A DNA stretch of 64,000 bases from Craterostigma plantagineum (GCA_027422505.1 JAPQWV010000333.1:434001-498000); one strand, 5' to 3'; positions 32,114 through 45,483 are shown, counted from the stretch's first letter. Notes: generated by a model from the letters alone, not told the origin. Program-made: numbers and translations.

Positions 32114-33845
32114 GTGATTGGGATGGATCGAGTTTGGATGTCTAGTAAGCGAACAACGGCTGAATATTTGAATGGTGTAGAAGAGTTTATGAATTGTGCA
32201 GAGCAAAATCGTAGAAAAAAGAGGCAATCCAAGATTTCATGTCCTTGTCGTAATTGTATTAACACAAAGTGGTGGAATAGTGAGATTGTTAGGGATCATC
32301 TGATAGTCTCGGGTTTTAAACCTGGTTATACAAATTGGATATGGCACGTGAGTCTGTAGCTGGTCGGGTGGATGAAGGATCTAGTACAAGAGTGCAAGCC
32401 GAGGCAGATGTAGATGTTTTAGCTGATAGTTATTCATCTGATAATGATCGTATTGAGGACATGCTCCGTGATGTTCAAGAGGATTTCGATGAACGTCCTC
32501 CCATATTTGACAGTCTGCTTAGGGACAATAATATCCCCTTGTACAACGGATGTTCTAAATATACAAAATTGTCTGCTGCGTTCAAATTGTTGGACATTAA
32601 GGCTAAATTTGGGATTTCGGATAAATGTTTCTCAACACTCTTAGAAACACTTACCTATATGCTTCCCGATGGGAATGAACTTCCGGTGTCAACTTACGAT
32701 GCAAATAAGCTGTTGTGCCCTTTGAACTTGCAGTACGAAAGAATACATGCGTGCCCCAACGACTGTGTGCTATATAGAGGTGAGTATGAATCGGCTGATA
32801 AATGTCCGACATGTGACACTTGGCGTTACAAACGAAAGGATGAAGTCGGTGGGCTCCTGCTAAGGTTCTATGGTATTTGCCGATAATACCTAGATTTAAG
32901 CGAATGTTCTCCAACGCCAATGATGCTAAAATGCTTAGATGGTATGATGAGGAAAGGAAAAAGGACGGAAAATTGAGACATCCGGCAGATTCTCCTCAAT
33001 GGAGGAACATTGATTCATTGTTTCCGACATTTGGAAATGATGCACGGAATTTAAGACTTGGGCTTTGTACCGATGGGATAAACCCGTTCGGGGATTTGAG
33101 CAGCCGTTACAGCACTTGGCCGTGCTGCTTTGTATATACAACCTCCCTCTCTGGCTTTCGATGAAAAAAAAGCATATCATGCTTTCGTGTCTAATATCTG
33201 GTCCGAAACAACCTGGTAATGACATTGACGTATACTTGACTCCGTTAATTGAGGATCTAAAAATACTGTGGTCTGAAGGCGTCGAGGTGTACGATGCATA
33301 CGCGAAATCTAGATTTACGCTTCGGGCTATGATATTTTGTACCATCAATGATTTTCCAGCTTACGGGAATTTGTCTGGCTATAGTGTGAAGGGCAAGAAA
33401 GCATGTCCGATTTGTGGGGATGATACAGATAGCCAATGGTTGAAATTGCAGGAAACACATTTACATGGGCCATCGAAAATTCCTGTCGCGTACCCATGAA
33501 TACCGAACAAAGAAAAAGCTGCTACCGCTGTTTAACGGGAAGAGCGAGCTCTCAAGGGCTAAATTACCGTTGAAAGGCACCGAAGTGAGTAACATTGTCG
33601 CAAACATTAATGTTCAGTTTGGTAAGAAGTGCAAACCATCAAAAGATGGTGGTGTTTGGAAAAAGCGTTCAATATTTTGGGAGCTCCCTTACTGGAAAAA
33701 CCTCGACGTGAGACATTGCATCGATGTGATGCATGTGGAGAAAAAATGTTTGTGATAGTATTGTGGGAACTCTTTTGAATATGCCAGGTAAGACGAAAGA
33801 CGGACTTAAAGTAAGACAAGATATGGTGGAACTTCGGCAAAGATG
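32114..33845 (+). pseudogene. TNP2-type transposase, broken and truncated
   Basis: MDRVWMSSKR, EYLNGVEEFMNCAEQN and the cysteine motif CPCRNCINTKWW (about 32120-32330) are the Transpos_assoc domain. The TNP2 region follows over at least three frames: an acidic linker; LNLQYERIHACPNDCVLYRG and CPTCDTWRYKR; then LRWYDEERKKDGKLRHPADS, GLCTDGINPFG, PLWLSMKKKHIMLSCLISGP, NDIDVYLTPLIEDLKILW, KKACPICGDD, RKFLSRTHEYR and DVRHCIDVMHVEKKC. It ends near KDGLKVRQDMVEL at about 33835, so the C-terminal part of the transposase is absent. Frameshifts make it inactive. Confidence 0.9.
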
Positions 33846-35091
33846 ATCGAAGTAATTGGAAGGAATCTTGGGAGTACATGGAAGCAGACGCTATTTCTTC
33901 TCATCAATGGCAACCTTTCATCCGGGTGAAAGTACGCCATGATGTTCGAAAACCGCTAAGACAAATTATGAAGCTAGAACGTGAAGGCAAGGAGGTGACA
34001 AATATTTCAAGTACGAACGTGCTTGCCAAATTTCTGCTACTTATGCGGATTGATTATACTTCTACAACATGTCATCTCCAATACGAGAAAGATTTTGACG
34101 CACCCAAGGACAGCTTTCCCTACGACCCTTCACTTCGGGCACCTCGAATTAACCCAGCCATGCAAAGATTACACGGATCTCGGGCAACTCAAGAAGAACC
34201 AGTTGATGCTCATAAAAATCGAGATCCCCGATGGGAAAACCCTAGCCTTAGTTCTCAAGAAAACCCTAGCCTGAAACATACCAAAACCAAAATTCCATTC
34301 CCCTAATCCTTTCCACGCTCAAAATTCAAAGGAGTTACTACTTTCCACAAATGCAGCCCGAATTCCCATACCCTCTTCAATGGTGACTCCCACAAAATCA
34401 GCAATTAATTCCCTACATACCTCCCATAAATCTTCTACAGAAACAGCCGATAATTGCTTTAAACCAGGAATTTACCACCAACTATCCATACCACACTTAT
34501 CTCCCATCCAACCTAAACACAATTCGCCTATATTCGACCCACATCTCTTCCAACATTACCTTCTATACCATCAGAGCGCAACCCGCCTAGATCCGACCAT
34601 GATCAGTCATTACCCATACCAGACCCCCCATCCAAAACCCGCCAACAGCCCAACATGCTAACAGCTATATCTGATTTATCTATAGGTTTGGCCTCTATAG
34701 TGAAGTGCCCTGATAAAAAACTCTCCTCAGATGTAACCCTTATCACCGTCCCAGTAAAGGAAACCTATAAAAATAAATGTTCATTTGCGAGCACGTTGAA
34801 TTTCTTCCCACCCGTCGCACAAGCAAACACCACAGAGGACATGCCGAAGATAAAGATTGAGCCTCCAGATCCTAAGCCACGAACCCCTGTAAGAAAATTA
34901 AAATCATACGGAGAACCGAACCGTACACACTCTCTTCAACCCCACGAATCCCCAGCCGAAAAAAATGTAAGTCGCTATCCGATCATATGGGCGAACATCT
35001 CTTAAAGAAACCAGCAATGAGCGAACCAGACTACATGGATACCTCTGATAGAACGGTGGAGGCTGCCGAGCAGCCCCGCCGATCGCCATGA
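33846..35091 (+). pseudogene. LINE ORF1, second copy, 5'-truncated and broken
   Basis: MEADAISSHQWQPFIRVKVR and HDVRKPLRQIMKLEREGKEV are the end of DUF4283. Here a base is lost after GKEVT (ACAAATATTTC against ACAATATATTTC in the first copy), so the FKYER segment is out of frame. The knuckle again lacks its His. Later homopolymer differences change the linker frame (KPRTPVRKLKSYGEPNR). The ATGA overlap with ORF2 at 35088-35091 is kept. Confidence 0.8.
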
Positions 35092-36810
35092 ATCTACTAG
35101 TATGGAACTGTCGTGGGTTGGGTGGTGCCACGACAGTCCATGAGCTGCGGAAACTCACCCGGATGAGCGATATTGATATCATTTTCCTTATTGAGACTAA
35201 GGCTAGTAATTCCTACTTTGAAAAGGTTCGACAAAAGCTTGACTTCTTTGGCGTATGTGTGGAAGCGAGGGGGCGAAAAGGAGGGATGGCACTATGGGAC
35301 AAAAAACTCAATGTGGATTTATGTTCATATTCTACATTTCACATCGACGTTATGATCACTGACCCTCAACAGGCTTCATCTTGGCGCTTCACGGGATTCT
35401 ATGGTGACCCAAACGTCACCCACCGAAAACAAAGCTAGAAGTTGCTACATAGTGAAATGAGCGGATCTCCATGGTTGTGTGCCGATGACTTCAACGAGAT
35501 ATTAGAACAATAGGAGAAGATTGGTGGACGACCTCGGCCAGCTTGGCAGCTTACAGATTTTCGTGAGGCGCTACAAAAAGCGGATTATCATCCCTGAACT
35601 TCGAAGGTGATCATTATACGTGGAGTAATAGGTCTTCGCTCCAAACACCATTTTCGAACGATTGGACCGTGCCTGTACTTCAGTTAATTGGATGACATGC
35701 TTCCCAAATGCCACAGTTCTACATAGAAGAACAATCTCGTCCGACCATCATGCCTTAATCATTCGAACTTGCACCCCTCCACCGCCGAGCAAAAAACAGC
35801 AGAGAACCTTTCGTTTCGAAGCGAGCTGGCTCCAAAGGGAACAATGTACTGAAATCATCAAAGACTGTTGGGGGACATCAGGGGAATCTGCAACCCAAGG
35901 ACTGCCAGAGAAATTGAGACTTTGTCGGCAGCGTCTAGCGGGTGGAATCGACTGATGCTCTTAGTAGATCAAGTAAAGAGAAGGAACTAGAAAGACGTAT
36001 TCAGAGAATTCGTACTCAACAAATAACGCAGGAGTCTAAAGCAGAAGAGGAAAAATCGATGAAAGAACTACATGCTTTGATCCGTGAAGAAGAGGTTTAC
36101 TGGCAACAACGGGGGAAAATCGAGTGGTTACAACAAGGCGATCGTAATACTAGATTCTTTCATAGATGTGCGTCAGCTCGTAGGCCCGCAATTCGATATC
36201 CAGATTAAGAGACTTATCGGGAACTGTTAAAGAACAACAAGCTGATATTTTAAAAGTTATTGTGGAATATTTCGACCATGTCTTAGTCATCTATACCTTT
36301 AGAAGAAGATATGAACCAAGCAGTTCAGTATATATCCCCACGAGTTACTGACGACATGAATGCGATGCTCCTGAGGAGGTACTCACGAGAGGAAGTCGAG
36401 AGAGCGCTCTCAGGTATGTTTCCATATAAATCCCGGGCCCTGACGGTTTCTCACCAATTTTTTGCCAAAAATTTTGGGAGCTTGTCTGTAACGATACGTC
36501 CCAGTGCATTCTTGATTTCCTTGACGACGGTGTTACCTCCTCTTTATTTCACGACACACATATTGTCTTAATACCAAAAGTTCCAAAACCTGAGCAGCTT
36601 TCTCATTTTCGTCCTATAAGCTTGTGTAACGTCCTATATCGCATTGCATCAAAGTGTATAACTAACAGGTTGAAGGACATTGTGGACTCTATCATATCAC
36701 CCTCCCAATCAGCGTTTATTCCAAATAGGCTTATAACCGATAACGTCCTTGTTGCGTTGAAACTAACCATGCCAGGAAACAGAAACAGACGGTCGAGAGG
36801 GTTTCTGTGC
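35088..36810 (+). pseudogene. LINE ORF2, endonuclease and N-terminal RT, second copy
   Basis: Same domains and the same two in-frame TAG stops as 1137-2861. One base fewer near 35575 and 35950 shifts frames differently. The RT part is kept slightly longer in frame (86 aa at 36311-36571). It ends at GFC(C/A), where the LTR begins. Confidence 0.88.
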
Positions 36811-37280
36811 TGTAGCGACCCTAGCCATCGCTACCATTTCTAGCCTTGTCTTACGTGCCTAACTACGTATTTAGTTAGAAGAAACACGAAAATGCGGAAT
36901 AAATTTTTCCTTTTTCGTGAAGGAGCTCATGTCCTGTACCAGTCAAAAGAATACATCATCATGACAAAAGAATGCTTCCAAACTTTCTAATTACATTCGA
37001 GTCTTATCTACACGTGTCGTGTATACTTGTGCAGCAAAAGATCCTATGCGCCCGGCCTCACAGGTCGTCATCCACGTACACACCACCCCCAAAAGACGCT
37101 CGAAAGCTCCAAAAGTATGCCTTGCCGGCTAGGCGATCACGTACCGTGATCCGAAGGACCTACAACACATAAAACGTGGGATGAGCTTATATAGCTCGGT
37201 AAGTGAGACTTATGCATGCAGTGCCTGTGTCATGACTCGCATAAGCATATGCGCCAATGCTCACTAATTCCTCACAAAAT

Positions 37281-37320
37281 CATGTCATGTCATGTCATGT
37301 CTTGTCTTGTCTTGTCTTGT
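37281..37320. repeat. (CATGT)4(CTTGT)4 microsatellite, second copy
   Basis: Unit counts are identical to 3331-3370, which argues for a very short time since duplication or for an assembly duplicate, because such repeats usually change length quickly. Confidence 0.97.
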
Positions 37321-37333
37321 AGGATCCCTAATA

Positions 37334-37549
37334 CACGTCTTGTCTTGCACGTGTCTTGTCTTGTAGGGCCCTCGGCTAATCCTTACTACGAGGGCATTCG
37401 CCCAATTTAAACGTCTTGTCTTGCACGTGTCTTGTCTTGACATCGGTGACATAGAAGTCACCTCGTAGCATTAGAAGAGCCGTATCACACGCTTGTCTTG
37501 CACGTGTCTTGACATATCACACGTCTTGTCTTGCACATGTGTTGTTTAG
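37334..37549. repeat. CACGTG-bearing module array, second copy
   Basis: CACGTG at 37348-37353, 37424-37429 and 37501-37506. One T is lost in the unit just before the third (CACGCTTGTCTTG). Confidence 0.7.
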
Positions 37550-40500
37550 TAAATAAATTTATGTTAGTAACTATTTGTCGCGCCCCGGCGAACATGCATA
37601 CCTCACGTCATGTCATGTCATTAAAACTCTCGTGAGACTCGTGTATGCCGTGAAATGCATGTATGAAATGCGAAATGACTTGTCGTGCCATGTCTTGTAA
37701 GGGATGCCATGTCGTGAAATGGGTAATTCATGTCATATAATAAATCACATAGTCACATAGAAGCATGTAATCACATAAATAATGCACACATAATTTTTAT
37801 GTGTTGTAGTTGAAAAGTCCCACTTACCTGGCGTCCGTAGATTGTTAGCTAGTGGTCCTGCGAAATTATTAATCCTTGACCCTAAGCGTAAAATTATAAT
37901 GTCAGTACTTTATCGAAATTACTTGACTAGCTAAAGTTTCGAATTTCCTAAGTGCCGATAAATTATTTTTAATATTGCCTTTAAAGAATAATTATTTGGA
38001 AAGAGTTCGCTAACGTTAGTTCGTGATCTTCATAGAGTTCGTGAACTCCTCTTGATTCGCGAATCCACCTTTACTTATTTTTACTTTGCACAGTTCATTC
38101 TACGACCCTAGGATTCGCCGATTTTGTTCAATTCGCAAAACACAAGAGTTTGCGAACTCTCACTTAGTTCGCCAACTATCTTAATTCGTGAAACATATAG
38201 CCCAAAAGTGTTTCGCGAACTCTACTAACCTTTCGCTTCGATTCGCGAATTGGCCTACACTAATAGCTCGCAAAACCTTCACGAGTTCGTCAAAATTTCC
38301 ATCAATTCGCGAAACTACTCTAGGTACATCTATATTTCGCGAATGCCATTCCTACCCTCTCTTAATTCGTGAAAAACGGATTTTGCGAAATCCTCAATTC
38401 GCCAAATAGGGTTTTCTAAACTTATACTTATAACTCGCAAACCTATACTTCGTCATTTGTTAGCAACCTAGACTTCGTGAAATGATTGTCTTAAGCATCT
38501 CGCTAAGTGTCGGATTCGCCAGTCGTGGGTTCGCCAATTTAGGGTTCGCAAGACTCTCCTAGTTCGCAAAGTTAGTCCCTTCCTCGCTTAATTCGTCGAA
38601 TTCAACACGATTCGCAAAGTATCGGGGTTCGCAAAGTCATCGTCCTCACAATTCGCAAAATAGTGGTCGTGCGGGTTCGTGAAAGGGTCCCTCGGTTCGC
38701 GAAGTCTATCAAGCGTCACCCAATTCGCAAACTCGGTTGATTCGCAAAAATCTAGCCTCCCTCCCTCAATTCGCGAATTTGCTCGATTCACGAAGTTAAT
38801 TTCTCAAAATCCATGGATTCGCCAAAGCAGTTCGCGACTCGTTGGACCCGCGGAACCTTTATTTTGCGAATCCATGTACGTGAAATTGTTTGGGTTCGCG
38901 AACCTCGTGCCACTTTATGGTTTGCGATCCCGAGTTCGCGGGGTTCATACTCCCCGAACTTCACTATACTAAAACACTTTTTAAGTCACGAAACACTATC
39001 TATAAAGATCAAGAGTTACTTTTTCAAGAGCATATTGAACATCGAATGAACTTAAAATGTTTTCCCAAACATTCATGAACCCGCTTATGCAAACCCTATC
39101 CTTAATCGTTTTATGTAATAATCCCTATAACATACTGGTATAGGACTAGAACATCAAGTCGAAGTGATAAACCATACTTTCAATGATTAAGATTTGCATA
39201 GACCCTATCATTTAGTATTTTCGTGTTTATAATCCTCAAAACATACTACTTACTTAAATAAGGATGCAAGAAAAAAAATCATGGTAAAAGGCTTATACCT
39301 ATCCCCAATTTGTGTGAGTTTCCTTCAAATTCTCCTTGCTTTACTTTGGACTTCGATGGTTTCTTTCTTACTCCCAATGAGTTTATAAAAGCGATGTTTC
39401 TAGATAAATATCAAGCTTCTCAAGGCATGGTTGATGGGATTTATATTTGACGAAAATATCCCTTATTTTAGGGAATTTTGTTTTCAAAGTTTGTCCTAAT
39501 TAATTTTGGACCTAACGTTTATCTATCCCAACATAAACACAGCCCCAATACTAAGCGTAGCCCAATTCTTCTCTTTACCAAATAATATTATTTTATTCTC
39601 CTACCTAACGAGGTCTTTCTCTTTCTTATACCAAACTTGTGACTTGTCAATTCGTGAACCTAATTCGCAAACCCCTCACTTCACGGGTCCTCACTCAATT
39701 CGCCAAGTGGTTTACTGATTCACAAAACGTCCTTTAAAACCAATTCGCGAAATTCGCTCAATTTGCGAATTCACGGTTCGCCAAGTTGAGTTCGATTCGT
39801 GACTTCCTCCTTCCATTACCACTTCGCGATCTTCCACAGCCTGTAAACCTCACACCTTACGACCCTCAAACAGTTCTAACGTTCGAAGTCTTGTAGAGCT
39901 CCGATCAAAATATCTTTTCTAAGGACAACATGAATATCTTATGAACTTTAAATATTTCAATGACTCTAGAACTTCAAAGAAAATTACAGAATTCCTAAGT
40001 ATGAAACTCTCGAACAGTTTCCAAGATCAACAACGCACACCAATTTACTCACCTTCTCACTCGGCCTCTTTGAACTATTTACGGTTTCTTGGCATAAAAT
40101 CACTTTCCTTCTTGCTTTCGTTCCTTAGGCCAAGTTTGAGCAGCTTGGATGTGACGGTCTTGCCAAAAATCCGCTTCGTCTCCTTCGTTTCTTCTTTTCT
40201 TCGATCTTTCTTCTTTCTTCGGTAAGTGTTGTCGAACACTTCTCATCTTAAAAATATCTCTTTTCGTTTTCTACCTCCTTTGACCAATAATGATAGCTTT
40301 TGACTAAGATGGTGTGGGATAACATGCTTTGGCGTGGGTTTCCTTTCCCCCAAGTAATCCCCATCCTTAATCCTAATGTATTTGGGGCCAAGGCAATTTT
40401 ACTTGGTTGGGCCTTGTTAATTATTAAATCCCTATAGGTTTGGGCCACTCTTTCTTAAGGGATATATATTATTTTGGGACCACATTTGCATATTGTCTTG

Positions 40501-40753
40501 GACTTAAATTCGGGTTTATGTCTAGCCCAAACATTATTGTTGAATATATTAATTTCTCCTACCGAAACTATGTACTCATACGAAATAATCTAAAGTCCTA
40601 ATAAGACCTCATAAATTACATGTCATGTAAAGTACCCATGTAGTCATATAGTTACACATAATGTCACGAAACTTGTATCATGTAGTCATGTAAACACATA
40701 ATATGAATGAAAAATTTATTGGCCGACTTAGATCACGGAACTCGGGTGTTACA

Positions 40754-40766
40754 TCCTCCTCCCCTT
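40754..40766 (-). other. Gypsy polypurine tract, second copy
   Basis: AAGGGGAGGAGGA on minus before TGTAACACCC, unchanged from the first copy. Confidence 0.85.
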
Positions 40767-40902
40767 AAAAGAATTTCGCCCCCGAAATTCCGTCATCGGA
40801 AATAGTTCAGGGTAGCGAGGGGTAGGGAGTTGAGTTGGCTTGATTAGGTGACTGCTCACTTACTTGCTCGTAAAGGAGTTCCCACTTCTCGAATCCATAA
40901 TA

Positions 40903-42890
40903 TTGGAGATCTAATTCTAAGTTGTTCTAAAACGGAACTCGAATGGAAGTCACGGAGGGTCATCCATAGGAAGCTCGTCAATACTTACGGTCGAGCCTCG
41001 AGCCAGCTCGTAAATTTTGCTAAGTCATCGGCCACCTTCTCACCAAATGTGGATGAAAGACTAAGAGTTGCATGTTGCCATGTTCTCAATATCGATCGTA
41101 GTGCACGCCACGATCTTTATTTAGGCCTGCCATCCATTGTAGGCCGCAACAAACAGGAGGTATTTGCTATGTTGAGAGATCGAGTTTGGAAGCGAGTTCA
41201 AGGATGGTCGGAGAAACTTCTATCCCAAGCTAGTAGAGAAGTTTTAATCAAGGCGGTCCTCCAAGCTATTCCCACTTATGCAATGTCTTGCTTTTTACTG
41301 CCAAAGAATGTATTAGATGATATTCAGAAGCTTCTTGCACGATACTGGTGGGGATCATCGACCCAAGCGGGGATTCATTGGGTGAAATGGAAAAGCATGT
41401 GTCGGCCGAAAGCGCATGGTGGTATCGGTTTTCGAGAGCTGCGTCAATTCAACATTGACCTTTTGGGGCTAAGCAAGCCTGGCGTATCCTCACTAAATCG
41501 GAGAGTCTGTTGGCTACGATTCTTAAAGCGAAATACTTCCCCGATGGTAACTTCCTTAAGGCTACTTTTGGAACAACCCCCATCTTTAACCTGGCGTGCC
41601 ATCGTTGAGGCAAAAAACATTCTCAAGCTTGGTGTTATGTGGCAGGTTGGCTCAGGATCTCTGGTCCGAATATGGTCAGACCCATGGCTCCCCCGACCTC
41701 GCACTTTTAAGCCTATAACACCGTCTACCTCGGTGACAACGGATTTGAAAGTTTATGATCTCCGTCATCCGTTCTTACCAACATGGAACGAGACACTTGT
41801 CCGGTCTTTGTTTTTACAGTTGACGCCGAATACATTCTTGGTCAGCCGTTAAGTACCGAGTCATCCCCTTATAAGATTATTTGGCATTATTCGAAAAATG
41901 GCCAATTTACTGTAAAATCACCTTATTGGGTTGCTACGTCAGAGGATAATCTTTCCGACGCAGAACCAAGCTCGAGGAAGTCATTGTGGTCATTCTTATG
42001 GAAGTCGAACGTCCCACCTCGTGTAAAATTGTTTGCATGGCGTGTTGCACACAATCTCCTTGCCTCGGCTGTGAACTTGGTCCGCCGGAAATATTTATCA
42101 TTTGAAAGTTGTAGGCGATGTGGATTCAGCGTGGAAGATGCTCGGCATATGTTCACAACATGTCCAAGGTCGAAGCCCTTCTGGTTATGGCTGGTTTCCC
42201 AATGCACTTTATTCGTTCTTGGACAGGCTCGGCCGAGGCCTGGCTTCGGAATATGTCAGATGGTCTTGAGGCAGCTGATTTCGACCATCTCCTTCTTGTG
42301 TGTTGGGAAATTTGGCGATCCCGCAATAAGTGGCTATTCGAGGGGATACATGTTGATGTGGCTACTGCAATAAAACAATGGCCGGAAGGTTGAGACAATG
42401 CGCGCCGACGAAATGTTGTTCCCCGGCAAACGGAGTGATTAAAATGAACTTCGATGGCACTATCCACAAAGCTAGGCTTGGGCGTCTTTCGGCATTATAG
42501 CGCGGGATGAGCATGGTGTATGTATGCGATGGTGGACCCGTCTTATTCGAGGAATACAAGACCCAAAAGTGATCGAAGCTACAGCCGCACGGGAGGCACT
42601 TCGGTTTGCACTAGCTGAAGGATGGAGGCACATCATTGTGGAAGGGGATTGCCAGGGTATCATCAATGCTTTACGCAGACGCTGTTTTGAGTTCTCTACG
42701 ACAGGAAGTATTTTACGAGACTGTGCGTCCTTGATGGCTTCTTTCGAATACGTTTCTTTTTCCTTCTAAAAGGGAGGGTAATGCCGTAGCTCATACTTTA
42801 GCTAAATTTCTGGGGTGGAATGCGACTGGTTGTACACTTCCGTCCCAATATTTGGCGACATTATTGTCGGCGGATCTGTATTCAGTATGA
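40903..42890 (+). pseudogene. LINE ORF2, RT C-terminus, zf-RVT and RNase H, second copy
   Basis: Same domains as 6955-8945. Three extra frame breaks are present here: a G lost after SKPFW near 42184, a G lost in the GLGAS region near 42480, and an A lost after FSF near 42767. All are in short runs, and the first copy keeps the frame at each, so either this copy is decaying or these are read errors. Confidence 0.9.
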
Positions 42891-42917
42891 ATGAATATTC
42901 ATTATTTCAAAAAAAAT

Positions 42918-44362
42918 TATCGCATCTTATAGTTTAGTTCAGTTTTAAGTTTCTACTTTCTTTCAGTTTATTTCTACCCGTGAGAAGTTATAGCTTAGTG
43001 GCTCTAAAATTTTATATTAGTGGTGCGTTGTAGTTACTCTTTCGCATATGATGTAATATTACGTCAAGTGTCAATACAATATTCCAAGTTAACAGAATAT
43101 AGTTTTCTCTTTTTTATTTTGTTATATGGTTATTAGAGCATTGACTCGGGTCCTAGGTTCATTCTTCCTGTCTATCAAGTTTGTCTTGTTGGGGAAGATC
43201 GAAATTTTGGTTTGAGAAGCTTGTTGGTACTAATTACAAGTATTGACGGATGTGCATGAAGACTTATCTTCAAGGTCAAGACTTGTTGAATTTAATTGCT
43301 GGTGCTGATACAGAAATTCCAGTAGAAACGCGTGATAATTCCAAACCAAGAAGAAAGTGGAAGATCAATTTTGGAAAGGCTCTCTATGTTTGAGATTGTC
43401 TATCAGCAAGGAGTTAATTGATCATATTCGTGGTGTAAATTCTCCGAAGTGTGGGAAACTCTTGAGAGTTTATTTCTTAAGAAGAACACTGCTAGGCTGC
43501 AATTTCTGGAGAATGAGTTGGCAATGGCCATACAGGATGGTATGTCTATTTCAGAATATTTCTTACGAATTAAGAATATTTGTGCAGAAATTTCAGAGCT
43601 AGACACTATTGAAAAGGTTAGTGAAGCACGCATACATCGAAATATACCTTTTATCACTTCAACTAAAGTATGGGCAGAACAACCAACGGTTGAAGAAATA
43701 GAGAACTTACTCTCTAATCAGGAGGCTTTAGCTAAGCAGATGGCGAAAAGCACTAAAAATGATGATGTTCTTTTTACAACAGGAAAATCACATGTAAAGA
43801 ACACAATTAAGTGCAAAAGCTTTACGAAGAATCTAGGCTAAAAGAAAATTTAAGCACCGGTGGTAACTCGGAAGGAAAGCAAGCAGACAACCTCATCAAG
43901 TTCTACAGATGTGGGAAGCTTGGTCACATACGAAGAAATTGTCTAGTAGAGCTGTCAAAAGTAAACATTGCGCGAGAGGAAAGAAAAGGAGACAAAAATG
44001 GGAGCATTGCCTTGCAGCAGAATTGCAAGAAGCAAAAGTTAATGGTGCTTCCTCATCAACAACAACTCAAGCCGCTTCCATGGAAGCAATCATAAAGATG
44101 AGCGGATCATCGATTCGGGCTGCTCACTTCATGTTACTATGAATGATTCGCTTATCTAGGAGATTCGTCACAATGAAGAAAGAGTAATTGTAACAGCCGA
44201 TAATGCTACTTACCCGTTGGAGAAGGAAGGGACAATCAATATTGTATATGCTATGGAAATGTCAAATTGAAAGATGTTTATCATGTTCCAGGTTTGACGA
44301 AAATTTTGGTTTTGGTTTCTAAGATCATAACAGATCTTGTCTTTCATGCCCAAATTAGTATA
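42918..44362 (+). mobile_element. Truncated Tnt1-like copia fragment, second copy
   Basis: Same LTR-like stretch, degenerate primer site, gag and protease start as 8973-10420. Confidence 0.75.
43213..44362 (+). pseudogene. Copia gag and protease start, second copy
   Basis: Identical in plan to 9268-10420. A three-base loss near 43647 removes one residue (HRNIPF against HRNIRPF), and the same Cys-to-Phe change is present in the knuckle. The protease stretch IDSGCSLHVT lies near 44115. Confidence 0.85.
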
Positions 44363-45071
44363 TTGCATTTACCAAAGATAGAAGATATGAAGATCATGGG
44401 TGAATAAGGCAAGAAGATAGAGGATCAGCTGAATAATAAGGAAGATAAGCAAGCAGCCAAATAATAAGGGAGATATGGAAGATCAAAACAAATCGAGTCA
44501 AGACCATTATAAATATGAAATTCGATCATAAATCGACTTACACCTTTTCGAGACGAAACGAGCGATCAAGAAAATGAGAGAGAGCCTAAACTGTAGTTTC
44601 AGTGTTTTCACAGTTTCTAGAGTTTTACCTTTACGTCATGTAAAGATTAGGAGAGTCGTTAGATTCTTTTCTAGGCTAGCTTTACTATCTTCGGTAGTTG
44701 TTCTTTTTGTAAACCGTTCTATGGCATTTTGCCCTGAAGGCTCGCAGCACGTTCAAGAACTTGCTGCACAATTTTAAATCTCGTGTGTCGTTTCTTCTTA
44801 CTACTAAGTTTTTACAATTTCCGTTGTGCTAAACTATGTGAGTTCAAGTGTTGTCTCAACATCTTTTCAACATTTAGATCACTGGTTTTACAACTAGTAC
44901 GCATCCATACGGGGACCACTTCAATTCCAATCATAGATGATTATCAAGAGTATATTTTTTACTTGAACGTAACTCCAGAGAGAAGCAACAATGAGGTTGA
45001 CACAATATCGATGATAGTTAGATCATCATCACAAGGTACAATTTGATCTGAATATGAACCCGGAAGGGGAG
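44363..45071. other. Unassigned 0.7-kb segment, second copy
   Basis: Copy of 10421-11128 with one extra C (AACCCGG). No recognisable gene. Confidence 0.5.
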
Positions 45072-45134
45072 TGTAACGACCCTCGTTTTCTAATAAATAT
45101 TTTGACGGATTTTCGCAACGTAAGTCGCGGAAGA
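45072..45134 (-). repeat. Gypsy LTR terminus remnant, second copy
   Basis: Copy of 11129-11191; cut at the same base by the copia LTR. Confidence 0.7.
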
Positions 45135-45483
45135 TTTTAGGTCCTAATTAATCAACTCTATGATCCTAGGCATGAATTCTAAAGGAATCGATAAGAATTG
45201 CGTAGATTGAGATTTCGATCGAAAACCTTCTTGGAGAGCTTTTGAGAGAAGCTCGAGTAGTGAGAGAAGATATTTTTGTTTCTCTCTCTAGAATCGAATT
45301 GCAAGGCTTTCGGATCAAATTCTAAAATCTTCTCTAGTAAGCTCATTCTTTACAAATGTATTTATACCAAACAAGCTTGGTATAAATAACAAATAAGTCC
45401 TAAACTAAGGACAAATACAATAAAAGCCCCAATCTACGAAGATAGCTAATGAATCAAAGCACAATTAAAATTGATATTCCACA
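45135..45483 (-). repeat. 3' LTR of copia, second copy
   Basis: 349 bp, matching 11192-11540, including the mutated TTTTAGG end. Confidence 0.88.

Larger units (their letters stand above)
31696..33845 (+). mobile_element. CACTA (En/Spm) transposon fragment
   Basis: A 5' leader, the transposase-associated domain and the first part of TNP2 are present. The frame then stops inside TNP2 where LINE ORF1 sequence starts. No CACTA terminal inverted repeats are visible in the window. This fragment is seen only once because the second unit is cut by the window end. Confidence 0.85.
1..33958. repeat. 34-kb tandem unit, first copy
   Basis: The first 30.06 kb recurs in the same order and orientation from 33959 onward, including every nested insertion, target duplication and most stops. 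Matched landmarks are offset by 33958 at the left edge, 33950 near 2.7 kb, 33945 near 9.4 kb, 33942 near 10.6 kb, 33947 near 21-25 kb and 33944 near 29.2 kb. The window starts inside a unit, so the true left border and the total copy number are not visible. It may be a real duplication or an assembly duplication. Confidence 0.95.
36811..40753 (-). repeat. Long gypsy LTR (3943 bp), second copy
   Basis: Ends are TGTAGCGACC and GGTGTTACA, as in the first copy, with one base less overall. Its TTCGCGAA-rich block lies at about 37994-38945; one palindrome-like site near 38928 reads TTTGCGAT where the first copy has TTCGCGAT. Confidence 0.85.
36811..40902 (-). mobile_element. 3' end of gypsy element in the LINE, second copy
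   Basis: Same truncated insertion as 2862-6954, at the identical LINE position, so it predates the 34-kb duplication. Confidence 0.8.
33846..42916 (+). mobile_element. Plant LINE (L1-type), second copy
   Basis: Same structure as 1-8971, here with its left border in view. LINE sequence begins at about 33846 with MIEVIGRNL, inside the DUF4283 domain, directly after CACTA TNP2 sequence. It ends at an A-run at about 42909-42916. It carries the same gypsy LTR insertion in RT. Confidence 0.9.

Noticed and set aside
31696..33845. Complete CACTA element
   Set aside because: No CACTA terminal inverted repeats or 3-bp target duplication is visible and TNP2 is truncated.
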